64,000 bases of DNA from a virus: the IMG/VR virus record IMGVR_UViG_3300042465_003746, positions 1-64,000 of that record; one strand, written 5' to 3'. The position numbers and the translations under genes were made by a program. Positions within the stretch are counted from its first letter, which is position 1. Every line of letters starts with the position of its first letter. Positions 8,801-16,858 of the stretch are shown here, piece after piece. Below the pieces are notes generated by a model, which did no database searches, had not been told where the DNA came from, and saw only the letters and a list, made by a program, of their open reading frames with translations.

Positions 8801-11480
8801 TTTAATAGAAGCTAACACTGATCATAACGGTAATAAAATAGACCCAGATTTTGATGAAGCAAAAGCTTTTGATGATACAGAGGAAGATATGAGTGCTTAT
8901 AGATTACAAGCAGGTATCTATAAAAATGCTAGTTCTTTATTAATTAAAGCAGCTACTAAAATAATATTTGATTCCTTAAGTAGAATTAAGAGATTTACTA
9001 CTCAAACAGCTAATGAAGTACTAAGAGCTCAAGAACTAATGTTAAAATCTGGAGGTAAAATATTAGATTTAGTAGAACATGATTCTAAAGGAAAGCCTAC
9101 TCATTATTTTATTAGAGAATATAATTGGAGTAGGTACTACGAAGCACTTGCTACAGTTAAACAAGAAATAGCAGATGCATTAGGAGAAGAAAATTATGAT
9201 AGTATTTCTAAAGTATATTTAGAACCTGCAGATAAAAAACTTTACAATTCAATGTGGGAAGCTTTTTATATAAATCATACTAAAGAAATAACTACTACTG
9301 AAGAAATTCAAGGAACTAATGTAATAGTACATTCAACTGTTCCTAATGATTCTTATAAAAATCCTAAGTATGCTGAAATGCAAAGTAACCCTGCAACTAA
9401 AGCTTACTACGACCTACTTATTCAAAAGAAGCAAGAGGCAATAATGAAACTTCCTATTCAATATAGGAAAGAAAGAAATGTTTATATGCTTCCAGGAGTT
9501 ATTAAAAGTACTCTTGATAGGCTTACTAACCCTAACGAAAGTATATTAACTAGAGTAGGTAAACTTAGTAGAGATTCAATGTTCTTAGACCCAGATGATA
9601 CTCAATTTGGTCAAGTAAGTGTACTTAATAATAAAATGGTTCCTATTTTCTTTACAGGAACCCTACAAGATACCAATGATTTATCTTTTGACTTAGGAAG
9701 AACCGTAACTCTTTTTTCAGAAATGGCAGAAAATTACCAAGAAATGAATAAAATCTCTGGTGATTTAGGAGCTATACAATTATCTATGGCGGAAAGAAAC
9801 TATACTAAAGCAGGAGTTAGAAAAACAGGTAAAGAAGGTGCTAATGAATTTAAAGCGCTAGAAGTGTTGATGGATACTCACGTATTCGGTATAGAAAGAG
9901 CAGCTAATCTATCAGGAAAAATTAAATCTAATGCAGTAACAGAAAAATTAGGTCTAGCAGGTAAGCAGTTTTCTTGGACAAAGGCCAATCAATTATTTAC
10001 TACTTTTATTAGAGATAATAACCTTGCTTTAAATATTACTACAGCTCTTTCAGGATTCTTAAAAGGATCAGGTGATTCTATTATAGAAGACCAAGTAGGT
10101 TTATATACTACTAATGAAAGTAAAAATTGGGCTAGAGTAGAATTTATGTCTAATATTGCTCAAGTATCTGCTGAAGTAGGGAAAGCTAAACAGACTAACA
10201 AAATGCATCTTATTTTACAAGAAGCACAAGTAGCAAATATTGAAAATGCCCTACAAGATACTACTAGAAATAGAGCAACTAGAAAATTAACTAATAAAGA
10301 TTTGTTATATATTCCGTTTGCTACGGGAGATTATGGTATTAAAGGTAGAATAACTTTAGCTATCTATGATAACTATAGATTATACAATAATCAGTTTATG
10401 ACTAGAGCTAAATTCTATGAAAAAACTGCTAAAGAAGCTGGAGTAGCTAATGATAGTGCCCATCAAAAAACAGTAGGTAAAACTTGGGAAGCTCTTAGAG
10501 AAAAGAGTTTATATAATGCATATGAGGTAGTAAATGGTAATCTAGAAATTAAAGACGAATTTAAACAACATGTTACCGAGGGAGTTCTTTCTTCTGCTCA
10601 CGGTAAAATAGATCATGTTACTCATATGGTAGATGGTACTTTAAGTGAGACGGATAAAGGGGCCCTATCTAGGACTATTTTAGGAGATTATCTATTAATG
10701 CACAGAGGATGGTTTATCGGAATGATAGATACTAGATTTAGAAAAGAAGGAAAACAATTTATTACTGAAGAAGATGAAATAGGAAGTTATAGAGCTTCTG
10801 CAGATTTTATGTGGAACGGTATAGGAAAAGCAATAATAAAAGACAGAGCAGGATTAGCGGGAGCTCATGCTAATTGGAAAAATCTAAGTCCTGCTAAGAA
10901 AAGAGGAGTTTACAGAACAGCTCTAGATTTATTATATCTTAACATAGTTTCTATATTAGCGGCTATGGCTAATATTGCTGCCGATGACGATGATGATAAA
11001 GATTGGACTACTCAATATACAGCTTATCAAATGAATAGATTACTATTAGAACAAGGTGCCGCTTGGTCACCTGCAGAATTAGCGCAGATGATTGATGAGC
11101 CAGTAGTAGGTGCTAGAATGATTAAAGATTTATTGGATATTTCTGAATCTTGGAATTTTAGTCAAAAATATGAAGCGGGAATGTATAAAGATGATTCTCA
11201 TGCAGATAAATGGTGGTTCCGCAAGTTACCCGTAAAAAACTTATACGAGATGCAATACCCTGAGTTAAAGAATAACTTTATTAAACAGATGGTAGATTCT
11301 AAAGTATATCAACTAATGTCTCCTGAACAAAAAATAAACGTAGGCACTTTAGGAACTCTTAAGAATTGGGTATTGCCTAGAGGATTAGCTAAGGATTATT
11401 CTTCTAAAGGAGATGACCCAGTACCACAAATAATAGAAGAATTACAAGAAGATCAGACTATAGATAACGGCTTTAACTAA
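5853..11480 (+). CDS. Giant virion protein (probably ejected with the RNA polymerase), degenerate zincin-like motif
   Basis: This 1875-residue protein lies directly behind the RNA polymerase gene, where crAss-like phages carry multi-domain giant virion proteins. Residues about 270-530 carry EVQSDLFQKGR followed by a VKSIIQDSAKKGYEKVLFPS block. This resembles a domain found in large polyvalent phage proteins; the match is by eye. Residues 673-679 read PEEIAHF, like a zincin helix in which the first histidine of HExxH is glutamate. A highly acidic stretch lies near 820. Close to the C-terminus a hydrophobic segment (LLYLNIVSILAAMANIA) is followed by five aspartates, which could be a membrane-interacting helix. 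No catalytic function can be assigned. An intrinsic terminator follows. Role as an ejected or virion protein is inferred from position and size. Confidence 0.8.
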   Translation: MSHCINTSHPEYQELLLQSNLMPAILKAKIATWMDNNTADRFPTIVELLNLGEVNQTLRVVDALSKIQRGLFTQDKLQGWLNDLQKQGVSNDQLEIFKEVAKPGMSKDEIATSIAATYSYTIEINTATETASGANRIAGYNNDNIDVNSLYIKESDFRDFIVKDKNGMLLSPIAYKTRQEAQEAINNIGKKPSQYYSNLTVPGGTNYTENEIATPDITPSIKGHAQFATDKGIGWFRSDETSPYSNTLGFDVDAMTEEEYDNYLKNYPKTRRILEVQSDLFQKGRDKEDLVGLPEKDSNKLVLESEKLMRDYEIGKITIEEYKQKTQELVDAAPKKDVSKNQFLQLLNKDNNWVTFFVKSIIQDSAKKGYEKVLFPSGDTASKIEGHTTLEEFKKQKEARIKDLENKLNDKFVAVREDDNFGALDQEFNTVQEAQKFANDNTTSTEIWTVRPIKVDKESINNEINQLKQELANVEGPQGFGALKPIYNFYENTVKNILNKQYGKDNVKVITDEYGNTWNELDIKEQRDQGTILYNLPKETPLAAKARILKKVNAKKDGYVSPFNYGELLTLVGNYNKTQPQTSLKMFKAPSGDYYIKIVDEAMQLSSTTNEKPLKELEDKLRTWAETNSISIEAIEDLMKRFEGRYHEGALGVADFANLLIGIADGRSLDTLPEEIAHFAVRILKDKGDISVLRALDAVHLTPEYAGVLEEYKDVYTEESQFREETLGKILAKEIVGQYTKPEIIRPETRGFFAYLNAIKEKFLKWAKTTFSRGAKARVELENFINPLAKSILANEVLGTLNREQQDVLYQLESEEDEEVYEEEFEELDVDPIIAQKQKFLLEAKAQLIERMALLERGIKSQTTIDRLKVEIDSLEYKITKGELDAAIASFVKLAQGELSQIYNLLEKGIDNKKINPGVIVMSKGFMDMYSNLFTTFLADIYEWGIPKEERGELVNAIQSAGTLISAMNPMLHTLARREGIKTLIEANTDHNGNKIDPDFDEAKAFDDTEEDMSAYRLQAGIYKNASSLLIKAATKIIFDSLSRIKRFTTQTANEVLRAQELMLKSGGKILDLVEHDSKGKPTHYFIREYNWSRYYEALATVKQEIADALGEENYDSISKVYLEPADKKLYNSMWEAFYINHTKEITTTEEIQGTNVIVHSTVPNDSYKNPKYAEMQSNPATKAYYDLLIQKKQEAIMKLPIQYRKERNVYMLPGVIKSTLDRLTNPNESILTRVGKLSRDSMFLDPDDTQFGQVSVLNNKMVPIFFTGTLQDTNDLSFDLGRTVTLFSEMAENYQEMNKISGDLGAIQLSMAERNYTKAGVRKTGKEGANEFKALEVLMDTHVFGIERAANLSGKIKSNAVTEKLGLAGKQFSWTKANQLFTTFIRDNNLALNITTALSGFLKGSGDSIIEDQVGLYTTNESKNWARVEFMSNIAQVSAEVGKAKQTNKMHLILQEAQVANIENALQDTTRNRATRKLTNKDLLYIPFATGDYGIKGRITLAIYDNYRLYNNQFMTRAKFYEKTAKEAGVANDSAHQKTVGKTWEALREKSLYNAYEVVNGNLEIKDEFKQHVTEGVLSSAHGKIDHVTHMVDGTLSETDKGALSRTILGDYLLMHRGWFIGMIDTRFRKEGKQFITEEDEIGSYRASADFMWNGIGKAIIKDRAGLAGAHANWKNLSPAKKRGVYRTALDLLYLNIVSILAAMANIAADDDDDKDWTTQYTAYQMNRLLLEQGAAWSPAELAQMIDEPVVGARMIKDLLDISESWNFSQKYEAGMYKDDSHADKWWFRKLPVKNLYEMQYPELKNNFIKQMVDSKVYQLMSPEQKINVGTLGTLKNWVLPRGLAKDYSSKGDDPVPQIIEELQEDQTIDNGFN

Positions 11481-11507
11481 CGCAAAACGCCAAATTTTTT
11501 TTAAAGC

Positions 11508-11536
11508 AACAAAGCAGCCGTTAAAGCTGCTTTGTT
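11508..11536. terminator. Bidirectional hairpin between convergent blocks
   Basis: A perfect 11-bp stem (AACAAAGCAGC, 11508-11518, with its complement at 11526-11536) with a 7-base loop lies between the convergent giant-protein gene and the minus-strand block. The plus side runs into a T-rich tract (TCTTTTAT). The stop codon of the minus gene lies in the loop, so the hairpin also overlaps that gene's last codons. Confidence 0.8.
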
Positions 11537-11772
11537 TCTTTTATAAATCTTTCGTGCTCTTTTAGGGCATGCATTATAATTAACCTATTTCCTTTTCTAC
11601 CTTTAAACATCTTTACACGAGTTCCCCCATATATAGACCTTAAATATTCCTTTTCCCAATTAGTTAATTCTATTTTTGGATGTATATAATTTTCCACAAA
11701 GTAGACAATATCTTCTTTACATTTCTTAAATTCTTTCTGCAAGTTCTCGTTGGTATTCTCTGTATTCATCAT
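11521..11772 (-). CDS. Small hypothetical protein
   Basis: This 83-residue protein is the last gene of the minus block. The stretch KCKEDIVYFVENYIHP followed by LTNWEKEYL resembles the extreme N-terminus of many large terminases, but no ATPase or nuclease domain follows, so a terminase role is not supported. It overlaps the upstream gene by 47 bases, which suggests translational coupling or a somewhat later true start. Function unknown. Confidence 0.6.
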   Translation of the reverse strand: MMNTENTNENLQKEFKKCKEDIVYFVENYIHPKIELTNWEKEYLRSIYGGTRVKMFKGRKGNRLIIMHALKEHERFIKETKQL

Positions 11773-12136
11773 CGCTCATTTCTACTATTTTACATTTATC
11801 TAAATCTATTCCTTTGCGATATAACATTGTTACTAATTGTAGAGCTTTGGCATTATCCTTTGCAATTTTCTCTCCTATAATTTCAATAGCATACATTATA
11901 TCAGCAGCTAGTACTTCGTCATTCTTCCAGATTGTATCTCGATTAGCAGCATTTGTTCTACCACTATTGACTCTTTGCAAATTTAGTGAATTTATAGCTT
12001 CTCTGACTTTATTTAAAGATTTTCCTTGATCATAATTAGTACCTTTTAGTTCTAATTGACAATTAAGCACTACCTGAAAGGCAGATAAAAGGGTTACATA
12101 CGTTATTGCATCTTGCGGTAATTCTTCTTCAGTCAC
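11726..12136 (-). CDS. Hypothetical protein
   Basis: This 136-residue soluble protein is predicted to be mainly helical. No family is recognised. It sits 5 bases downstream of the 102-residue gene in the same operon and overlaps the following small gene. A position in the nucleotide-metabolism end of the early block is all that hints at its role. Confidence 0.65.
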   Translation of the reverse strand: MTEEELPQDAITYVTLLSAFQVVLNCQLELKGTNYDQGKSLNKVREAINSLNLQRVNSGRTNAANRDTIWKNDEVLAADIMYAIEIIGEKIAKDNAKALQLVTMLYRKGIDLDKCKIVEMSDDEYREYQRELAERI

Positions 12137-12141
12137 TTTTT

Positions 12142-12450
12142 TTAAATGTTAATTAATAATTCTTCTTCAATTTCTTCTGCAATTGCTAAATCATCTACTT
12201 GTTCTAATTCTCTAAATCTATTAGGAGAAAACATAGGCTCTGCCCAGTCGTCAATAAGATGAATATAAATAGCACCGTTAACAACTTCTTCTAATAAAAT
12301 ACCTGTTACTATATCTTGATTATCGTGGATAGACCTAATAGTATATAAGTTTCCTTTTTTAACCCAACTTCTATAAGCTTTAGCAACAAAAGCTTCTTGA
12401 CCTTCTTTTACAGAATCATTTACACACATTACTTTCTGCCCTACTTTCAT
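12142..12450 (-). CDS. Hypothetical protein, beta-rich (SH3-like?)
   Basis: This 102-residue protein has the pattern MKVGQKVMCVND...KKGNLYTIRSI, which recurs in small conserved proteins of Bacteroidota and their phages and reads like an SH3-like barrel, followed by an acidic C-terminus. Its start overlaps the stop codon of the dNMP kinase gene by one base. Function unknown. Confidence 0.65.
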   Translation of the reverse strand: MKVGQKVMCVNDSVKEGQEAFVAKAYRSWVKKGNLYTIRSIHDNQDIVTGILLEEVVNGAIYIHLIDDWAEPMFSPNRFRELEQVDDLAIAEEIEEELLINI

Positions 12451-13181
12451 CAGATAATACTTTCTTTAATTAATATTTGTTTTACTTTCTGAATTAAATC
12501 TTCAATAGTACCATCATTAACAATCTCATAGTCAAACTTAGCATCATCAAGAGCTGTTTCACTAGGATGTTTTATTCTCGCTTCTTCGAACATTTGTCTG
12601 CTAACTCCTTGAATTTCTTCATAAGGTAAAAAAGGAATTTCTTTAGAATAAACTCTTCTTACTCTAATAGTAATACCTTCTTTAGCTTTAGCAGCAGCTA
12701 ACTCATTAGGAAATCTTGTATCAGTTATAATCCAGTTAGGCAATTTAGATGCAATATATGTAACATTTACTCTTGTATACGTATCAGGTTTATAATCTGA
12801 CATAAAAGAATTAACCCACACGTTTTCATGTAAACCATTTCTCATAGCTTCAGTTCCTAATTTTTGAAGAAACTCTCTAACTGTCATTTCACACGAAGAC
12901 CCTGCTTCATCATAGTATCTCCATTCAGGACCTAATAATGTCTTTTTAAATTCCTGATCTTCTAATTGCTCTCTTGTACAACCTATCATCATACAAGCTA
13001 TGTCTTTAAGGTTATCAGCAAACTTTTTAATTTTCCAATTATTTGGATTAAACCTACTAAATTCTTTATTTACTAACCATTCTTCATAAGTAATATTATT
13101 AGAAGATTCTGTTAAATATTGAATAATACTTCCTACAGTATCTTTTCCTGCTCCTATTTTTCCTGAAATACTAATTATCAT
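12450..13181 (-). CDS. Deoxynucleoside monophosphate kinase-like P-loop kinase
   Basis: The 243-residue protein opens with a P-loop (GKIGAGKDT, residues 7-15), followed by the lid and substrate features of phage deoxynucleotide monophosphate kinases, including GTEAMRNGLHENVWV and IITDTRFPNELAAAK. Such kinases convert dNMPs to dNDPs for phage DNA synthesis. It overlaps the MazG-like gene by 4 bases, consistent with a nucleotide-metabolism pair. The exact substrate cannot be read from the sequence. Confidence 0.82.
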   Translation of the reverse strand: MIISISGKIGAGKDTVGSIIQYLTESSNNITYEEWLVNKEFSRFNPNNWKIKKFADNLKDIACMMIGCTREQLEDQEFKKTLLGPEWRYYDEAGSSCEMTVREFLQKLGTEAMRNGLHENVWVNSFMSDYKPDTYTRVNVTYIASKLPNWIITDTRFPNELAAAKAKEGITIRVRRVYSKEIPFLPYEEIQGVSRQMFEEARIKHPSETALDDAKFDYEIVNDGTIEDLIQKVKQILIKESII

Positions 13182-13642
13182 AACTCAGGAGATTTGAATT
13201 TGTGGCTCTTTAATACTTTATTATCCAAAGTACGGTAAGTTATAAATAGACCTTGTACTTCTTTAGAATATGTTTCTATACCTTGCTCTTTATACTTATG
13301 GTAAGTTGTTGTAGCATCTTCTAGAGTAGTATCTGCCTTTGACATATTACTATCATAAATAGCTTTAATAGTTTCTTCAGGGTTTATCCCGAATTCCATC
13401 ATAGCTCTAATAGTAACCCATAGTAAATCTCCTAAACCATCTTTAACTTCTTCAATATTTTTATTATCAATACCGTCTAAAGTTTCCATAAACTCTTCAT
13501 CTATAAGTTTTATAGCTAATGCTATACGAGCACCTTCAGGAAATTCTTCTATAGTATTAATAGGTAATCCAAAAATATTACTCCAATGGGCCACTAACGC
13601 TACTATCCCTGTGGGATTTGTTGAAATTTGATCTTTTTCCAT
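13178..13642 (-). CDS. MazG-like / all-alpha NTP pyrophosphatase
   Basis: The core IDEEFMETLDGID...EEVKDGLGDLLWVTIRAMME has the EExxE and ExxD metal-binding pattern of the MazG/dUTPase-like all-alpha NTP pyrophosphohydrolases. These enzymes clean the nucleotide pool or lower nucleotide alarmones. I start it at the internal ATG (MEKDQIS), which leaves 154 residues and a 65-base overlap with the upstream gene. A longer frame reaches 13717, but the added 25 residues are basic and overlap the neighbour more. It precedes the dNMP kinase, overlapping it by 4 bases. Confidence 0.78.
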   Translation of the reverse strand: MEKDQISTNPTGIVALVAHWSNIFGLPINTIEEFPEGARIALAIKLIDEEFMETLDGIDNKNIEEVKDGLGDLLWVTIRAMMEFGINPEETIKAIYDSNMSKADTTLEDATTTYHKYKEQGIETYSKEVQGLFITYRTLDNKVLKSHKFKSPEL

Positions 13643-13979
13643 TTCTTTGTTTATTAATGTAAAATTGTTTTTCTTCTTTAGATACTTCTTTCCAAGTATA
13701 CTGAGGTAACCCTCCAAGCATCTCTTCTTCTGTATTATAACTAGTGTTTTTATGACCTAATTTAGCTGTACTTCCTAAAGTTTTTAAAGAATCCATAGTT
13801 TGAATAAACTCACTAAATAGAGACCTTATAACACTCATTGATACATTAAATCTTGCTGAAATTCTTTCTATTAACACCCCGTCTATAATATCTTGACGTA
13901 TATCTAATATTTCTTTTCGAGTAAAAATTCTTTTAGTAAATCCTAAATACTCACCAAATAATTTTTCTTGATCCTCCAT
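13578..13979 (-). CDS. Hypothetical protein with helix-turn-helix-like segment
   Basis: This 133-residue protein has residues 25-55 (IRQDIIDGVLIERISARFNVSMSVIRSLF) that fit a helix-turn-helix, suggesting DNA binding. The C-terminal part is rich in Lys, Asn and Ser and overlaps the MazG-like gene. It overlaps the 3' end of the uracil-DNA glycosylase-like gene by 29 bases. No family assigned. Confidence 0.6.
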   Translation of the reverse strand: MEDQEKLFGEYLGFTKRIFTRKEILDIRQDIIDGVLIERISARFNVSMSVIRSLFSEFIQTMDSLKTLGSTAKLGHKNTSYNTEEEMLGGLPQYTWKEVSKEEKQFYINKQRNGKRSNFNKSHRDSSVSGPLE

Positions 13980-14634
13980 CTAAACTCTCTAATAATTTAT
14001 CTATTTGTTTAAAGTTAGGACACTCCCATGGTTGTCTTTTATTGTTAGCACTCATAGGGTGTTCCCATGAAAAGACATGATTATTCTGCGATAGTAATTC
14101 TGAGTATTTTTGAGCTTCTTTACCCCAAAGTAAGAATATAGTTCCTGGCTTCCAAAATTCTATTAAATAAATAATATACCCAAAGAATTTCTTCCATTTA
14201 TCTCTATCAGACTTTGAGTTATTTTGCTGTGCAGTTAGACTGCGGTTCAACATTAATACTCCTTGTTTTGCCCAAGATTCAAATGTAAAATCAAAATCTA
14301 AATTAAGTTGTTTATATTCTAACTCAATACAATTACGAATTGCCGTTGCAGAAGAATTATGGTAAGTAGTATAGTCATCACCGAAAGCTAATCCGTTAGT
14401 TCCGACTTCTCTACTAGGCCCAGTCCCTATGACTACTATTTGCATTTTGTCGAAGGGGCATAATTTAAAAGCCCTAAAGATATCTTTTTGGCTTACAGGG
14501 AACATTTCTAAGATAGAATAATCTATCTGAGTAGCACTCATAACTTTTTCCATATAGGGGCTCTTTAACAGAGGCTTAAGTACTTCTACCCACTCTTCTC
14601 CTAAATGCTCTACCCAGAATTCTTTACTTCTCAT
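13951..14634 (-). CDS. Uracil-DNA glycosylase homologue with lost catalytic motif
   Basis: The protein has the family 1 uracil-DNA glycosylase layout. The water-activating loop, usually GQDPYH, here reads GTGPSR (minus strand near 14418-14435), so the catalytic aspartate, the tyrosine and the histidine are all missing. NGLAFGD follows as in the family, and the C-terminal HPSP loop reads HPMS. The sequence around the motif is continuous, with no frameshift. I place the start at the ATG at 14634 (MRSKEFW), which overlaps the stop of the upstream Cys-rich gene by 11 bases; a longer frame begins at 14664. Catalytic activity is doubtful. It could instead bind DNA or protein, for example as a replication accessory like poxvirus D4. 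Confidence 0.8.
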   Translation of the reverse strand: MRSKEFWVEHLGEEWVEVLKPLLKSPYMEKVMSATQIDYSILEMFPVSQKDIFRAFKLCPFDKMQIVVIGTGPSREVGTNGLAFGDDYTTYHNSSATAIRNCIELEYKQLNLDFDFTFESWAKQGVLMLNRSLTAQQNNSKSDRDKWKKFFGYIIYLIEFWKPGTIFLLWGKEAQKYSELLSQNNHVFSWEHPMSANNKRQPWECPNFKQIDKLLESLDGGSRKIIW

Positions 14635-14797
14635 CTTCTTTCTTATTATCCCAAAATTTATCACAAATAGTTCCTTTTTGTATAACTACAAAAGGAGGTT
14701 CTACGTAATAATTTTGCCAATGAGAAGGTTTATCTGTAAATCTTAGACATTTCTTTCTTTGTGGACAATGTCCTCCGTCACACATAGTACCTTCCAT
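14624..14797 (-). CDS. Small Cys-cluster protein (paralogue of the 33492-33701 protein)
   Basis: This 57-residue frame starts at ATG 14797 and overlaps the glycosylase-like gene by 11 bases. It has the cysteine pattern CxxxxCPxxxxC at residues 6-17, then RFT, then YxxEPPF and a fourth cysteine near 45. The same order of motifs occurs in the 69-residue protein at 33492-33701, which supports it being real. Four spaced cysteines suggest metal binding. Function unknown. Confidence 0.75.
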   Translation of the reverse strand: MEGTMCDGGHCPQRKKCLRFTDKPSHWQNYYVEPPFVVIQKGTICDKFWDNKKEDEK

Positions 14798-14808
14798 ATT
14801 TTTTTAAT

Positions 14809-15000
14809 TTAGTCCTCTATTAACCATTTAATTAAATTAAGTAATAACATAATTAAAACAGCTCCTATATTAATTAACCACCCTGATATATAATAAATTG
14901 TCCAATGATGCTCAGGGCTAGAAAATTGATATAGGGTAAATAAACCAGGGATTAAATTTAATAATAAAAAATAACCTATAATCTTTTTAAATAATTTCAT
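14809..15000 (-). CDS. Small membrane protein
   Basis: This 63-residue protein has two hydrophobic segments (about residues 5-24 and 35-58) separated by a short polar stretch with two histidines. It is expected in the inner membrane. It overlaps the upstream Myb-like gene by 14 bases. Early-block membrane proteins are often host-modifying, but there is no direct evidence here. Confidence 0.6.
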   Translation of the reverse strand: MKLFKKIIGYFLLLNLIPGLFTLYQFSSPEHHWTIYYISGWLINIGAVLIMLLLNLIKWLIED

Positions 15001-15196
15001 CTTGTTTTTTATTAAGTTTAAATTTATAATAATCGTAGTATCTATTACATATAGAATGATAACTACGGCTTACTTTTATGGCCACTTCTTTCATTTTACT
15101 TTGCATTGTGCCGTCTGCAGTTTTTAAAAAGGATATAATTAAATCGTCCTCTTCTTTCGTAAATTCTTTTTTAATTATACCCTTTTTGCTTCCCAT
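14987..15196 (-). CDS. Myb/SANT-like small DNA-binding protein
   Basis: This 69-residue protein has the pattern FTKEEDDLIISFLKTADGT...EVAIKVSRSYHSICNRYYDYYKFKL, which fits a single Myb/SANT-like three-helix unit with a basic recognition helix. A role as a small phage transcription or DNA-architecture factor is plausible but inferred. Confidence 0.6.
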   Translation of the reverse strand: MGSKKGIIKKEFTKEEDDLIISFLKTADGTMQSKMKEVAIKVSRSYHSICNRYYDYYKFKLNKKQDEII

Positions 15197-15207
15197 AATT
15201 CTTTTAT

Positions 15208-15846
15208 TTATTTAAATTCTTCTGATGGTAATAATTTCATCTTTTGATTAATTACTGCCAAACTAGTTTTAGAAAATATCTCATCATCTAAATTAATTAT
15301 TGGCCATACTTCCTGATCAAATAAATTTGCAGGAGAATGTGTATGTGCATTAATAAGACTTAATCTATCTTCCCAACTTTGTTTTAGCACATCTGCTTTG
15401 TTTAATATTAATGGAAGAGTAAATGCTTTACCACTATAAAAATGATTACTTAAAATTAACTTTTTACCTGGAGCATCTATCTTTGAATAACTACCTTGTA
15501 GTATTAATTGGAAATTTGCTTTATGCCCTTCAGGTATTGAAAATACTAACACTAAACATGCTTTGCACTCATAGTCATCTACATAATTAGGAAAAGCCTT
15601 AATTGTTGAATAAAAAATTTCAAATTCAGGGTCTCTATAATTATGCATAACAATAAATACATAGCTAATATTTTCAGTGCTAATATAATTAATTATATGA
15701 TCATCTTGTAAATAAGCATTAATAAATCTATTTTTAAATTTTACTCTTCCATTTATATCTTTAATATTACAATCAAAGATAGCTTTAGGAATTTCTAATA
15801 AAGGAAAAAGGAAAGTAGCAGTTTTAGTGTACTTTACCTCACTCAT
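15208..15846 (-). CDS. Conserved-type hypothetical protein of the replication block
   Basis: This 212-residue protein alternates hydrophobic and polar residues, consistent with a mixed alpha/beta fold. It overlaps the PD-(D/E)XK nuclease gene by 4 bases, so the two are probably co-translated. No motif is recognised. Confidence 0.65.
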   Translation of the reverse strand: MSEVKYTKTATFLFPLLEIPKAIFDCNIKDINGRVKFKNRFINAYLQDDHIINYISTENISYVFIVMHNYRDPEFEIFYSTIKAFPNYVDDYECKACLVLVFSIPEGHKANFQLILQGSYSKIDAPGKKLILSNHFYSGKAFTLPLILNKADVLKQSWEDRLSLINAHTHSPANLFDQEVWPIINLDDEIFSKTSLAVINQKMKLLPSEEFK

Positions 15847-16856
15847 ACATCTATAAATAAACGTCCTTTATGTTGATAATATTCCATCGGGTAATCCCAA
15901 GCATCATTCTCATCAGCATATTTAAACCTAGTAATAGAATCTACTAATCCTTCATACTTTCTACCTTTAACTTCTCCTCCACTAAATCCTATATCCATTA
16001 CTTCTTCCGAAATAGCAAACACCATAGGATTATTAAAGAGATGCTTCTCAACTACTATGTACAAAAAATGAGCAATTTGATAACCATCTTCTATTAATTT
16101 CTGTACTCTTTCATCTTGTAACATTCCAGCTAAATAAGTTGCAGCTTGGAAATCATATCTAAAAGACCAAAAATCATATTGAAATCCAGTAATAGGCTTC
16201 CCTGTAGTTTTAAAATCAAGAGGAGTAATTAATTTTTCACGGTGATTAACCACTACTCTATCTAACTCACCTTTCATCTGTACACCTCCTAACTCAAACT
16301 CAACAATAAATTTATCCCAGAATTCTACGTCTTTATCATGTTTCTTGTCTACATACGGTTTAGTAAATTCATCAGACTTTAGAGCCATTACGCAACTTAC
16401 TGCTTTAGCATATTCACTGTTAGTAATAGGAGTTTTGCCTACAGTTGTTTTTAGTAGCTCAAAATAATCTTTACCGTCAGTTAAGATTTTATCTATCCTA
16501 GTATCTTCTTTCCAATTATTATAATAAGCTGCTTCATTACAATATTTTAAAATAATTGGACGAATATCTACTACTATATTTTTAGGAGCATCCTTTACTT
16601 CTGCAAATACATTATCAACTATTAATTTTACAGTCTCTGAGCATTTTGTATCATCAGGAATTTTAACAAACTTTTTATCAAATTCATCTTTACTACCTGT
16701 CAACATTATATCTACAGCAGTTCCAAAAATAAAATGATCTTCCATAGACTCTGTTTGATTCTCATAGCTATTCTTAGCAGTTAAATAGGCTTTAGGGCTA
16801 ACCAAAATCTTTTTTAGAAGACTTTGATTAAGTTTTTTTAATTCTCTATATTCCAT
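15843..16856 (-). CDS. PD-(D/E)XK nuclease (RecB/ExoVIII-like)
   Basis: This 337-residue protein begins NQSLLKKILVSPKAYL, as in the Cas4/RecB-like nuclease family. The catalytic core GELDRVVVNH...ITPLDFKTTGK gives the D and the DxK of the PD-(D/E)XK motif, followed by FRYDFQAATYLAGML, the QxxxY motif of RecB-type nucleases. It probably acts as a phage exonuclease in recombination or replication; crAss-like phages carry such nucleases. It is 2 bases downstream of the RusA-like gene. Confidence 0.82.
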   Translation of the reverse strand: MEYRELKKLNQSLLKKILVSPKAYLTAKNSYENQTESMEDHFIFGTAVDIMLTGSKDEFDKKFVKIPDDTKCSETVKLIVDNVFAEVKDAPKNIVVDIRPIILKYCNEAAYYNNWKEDTRIDKILTDGKDYFELLKTTVGKTPITNSEYAKAVSCVMALKSDEFTKPYVDKKHDKDVEFWDKFIVEFELGGVQMKGELDRVVVNHREKLITPLDFKTTGKPITGFQYDFWSFRYDFQAATYLAGMLQDERVQKLIEDGYQIAHFLYIVVEKHLFNNPMVFAISEEVMDIGFSGGEVKGRKYEGLVDSITRFKYADENDAWDYPMEYYQHKGRLFIDV

Positions 16857-16858
16857 TG

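Noticed and set aside
11521-11772. Terminase-like N-terminus
   Set aside because: Only a short resemblance; no ATPase or nuclease domain, and a full TerL is present at 44256-46433.
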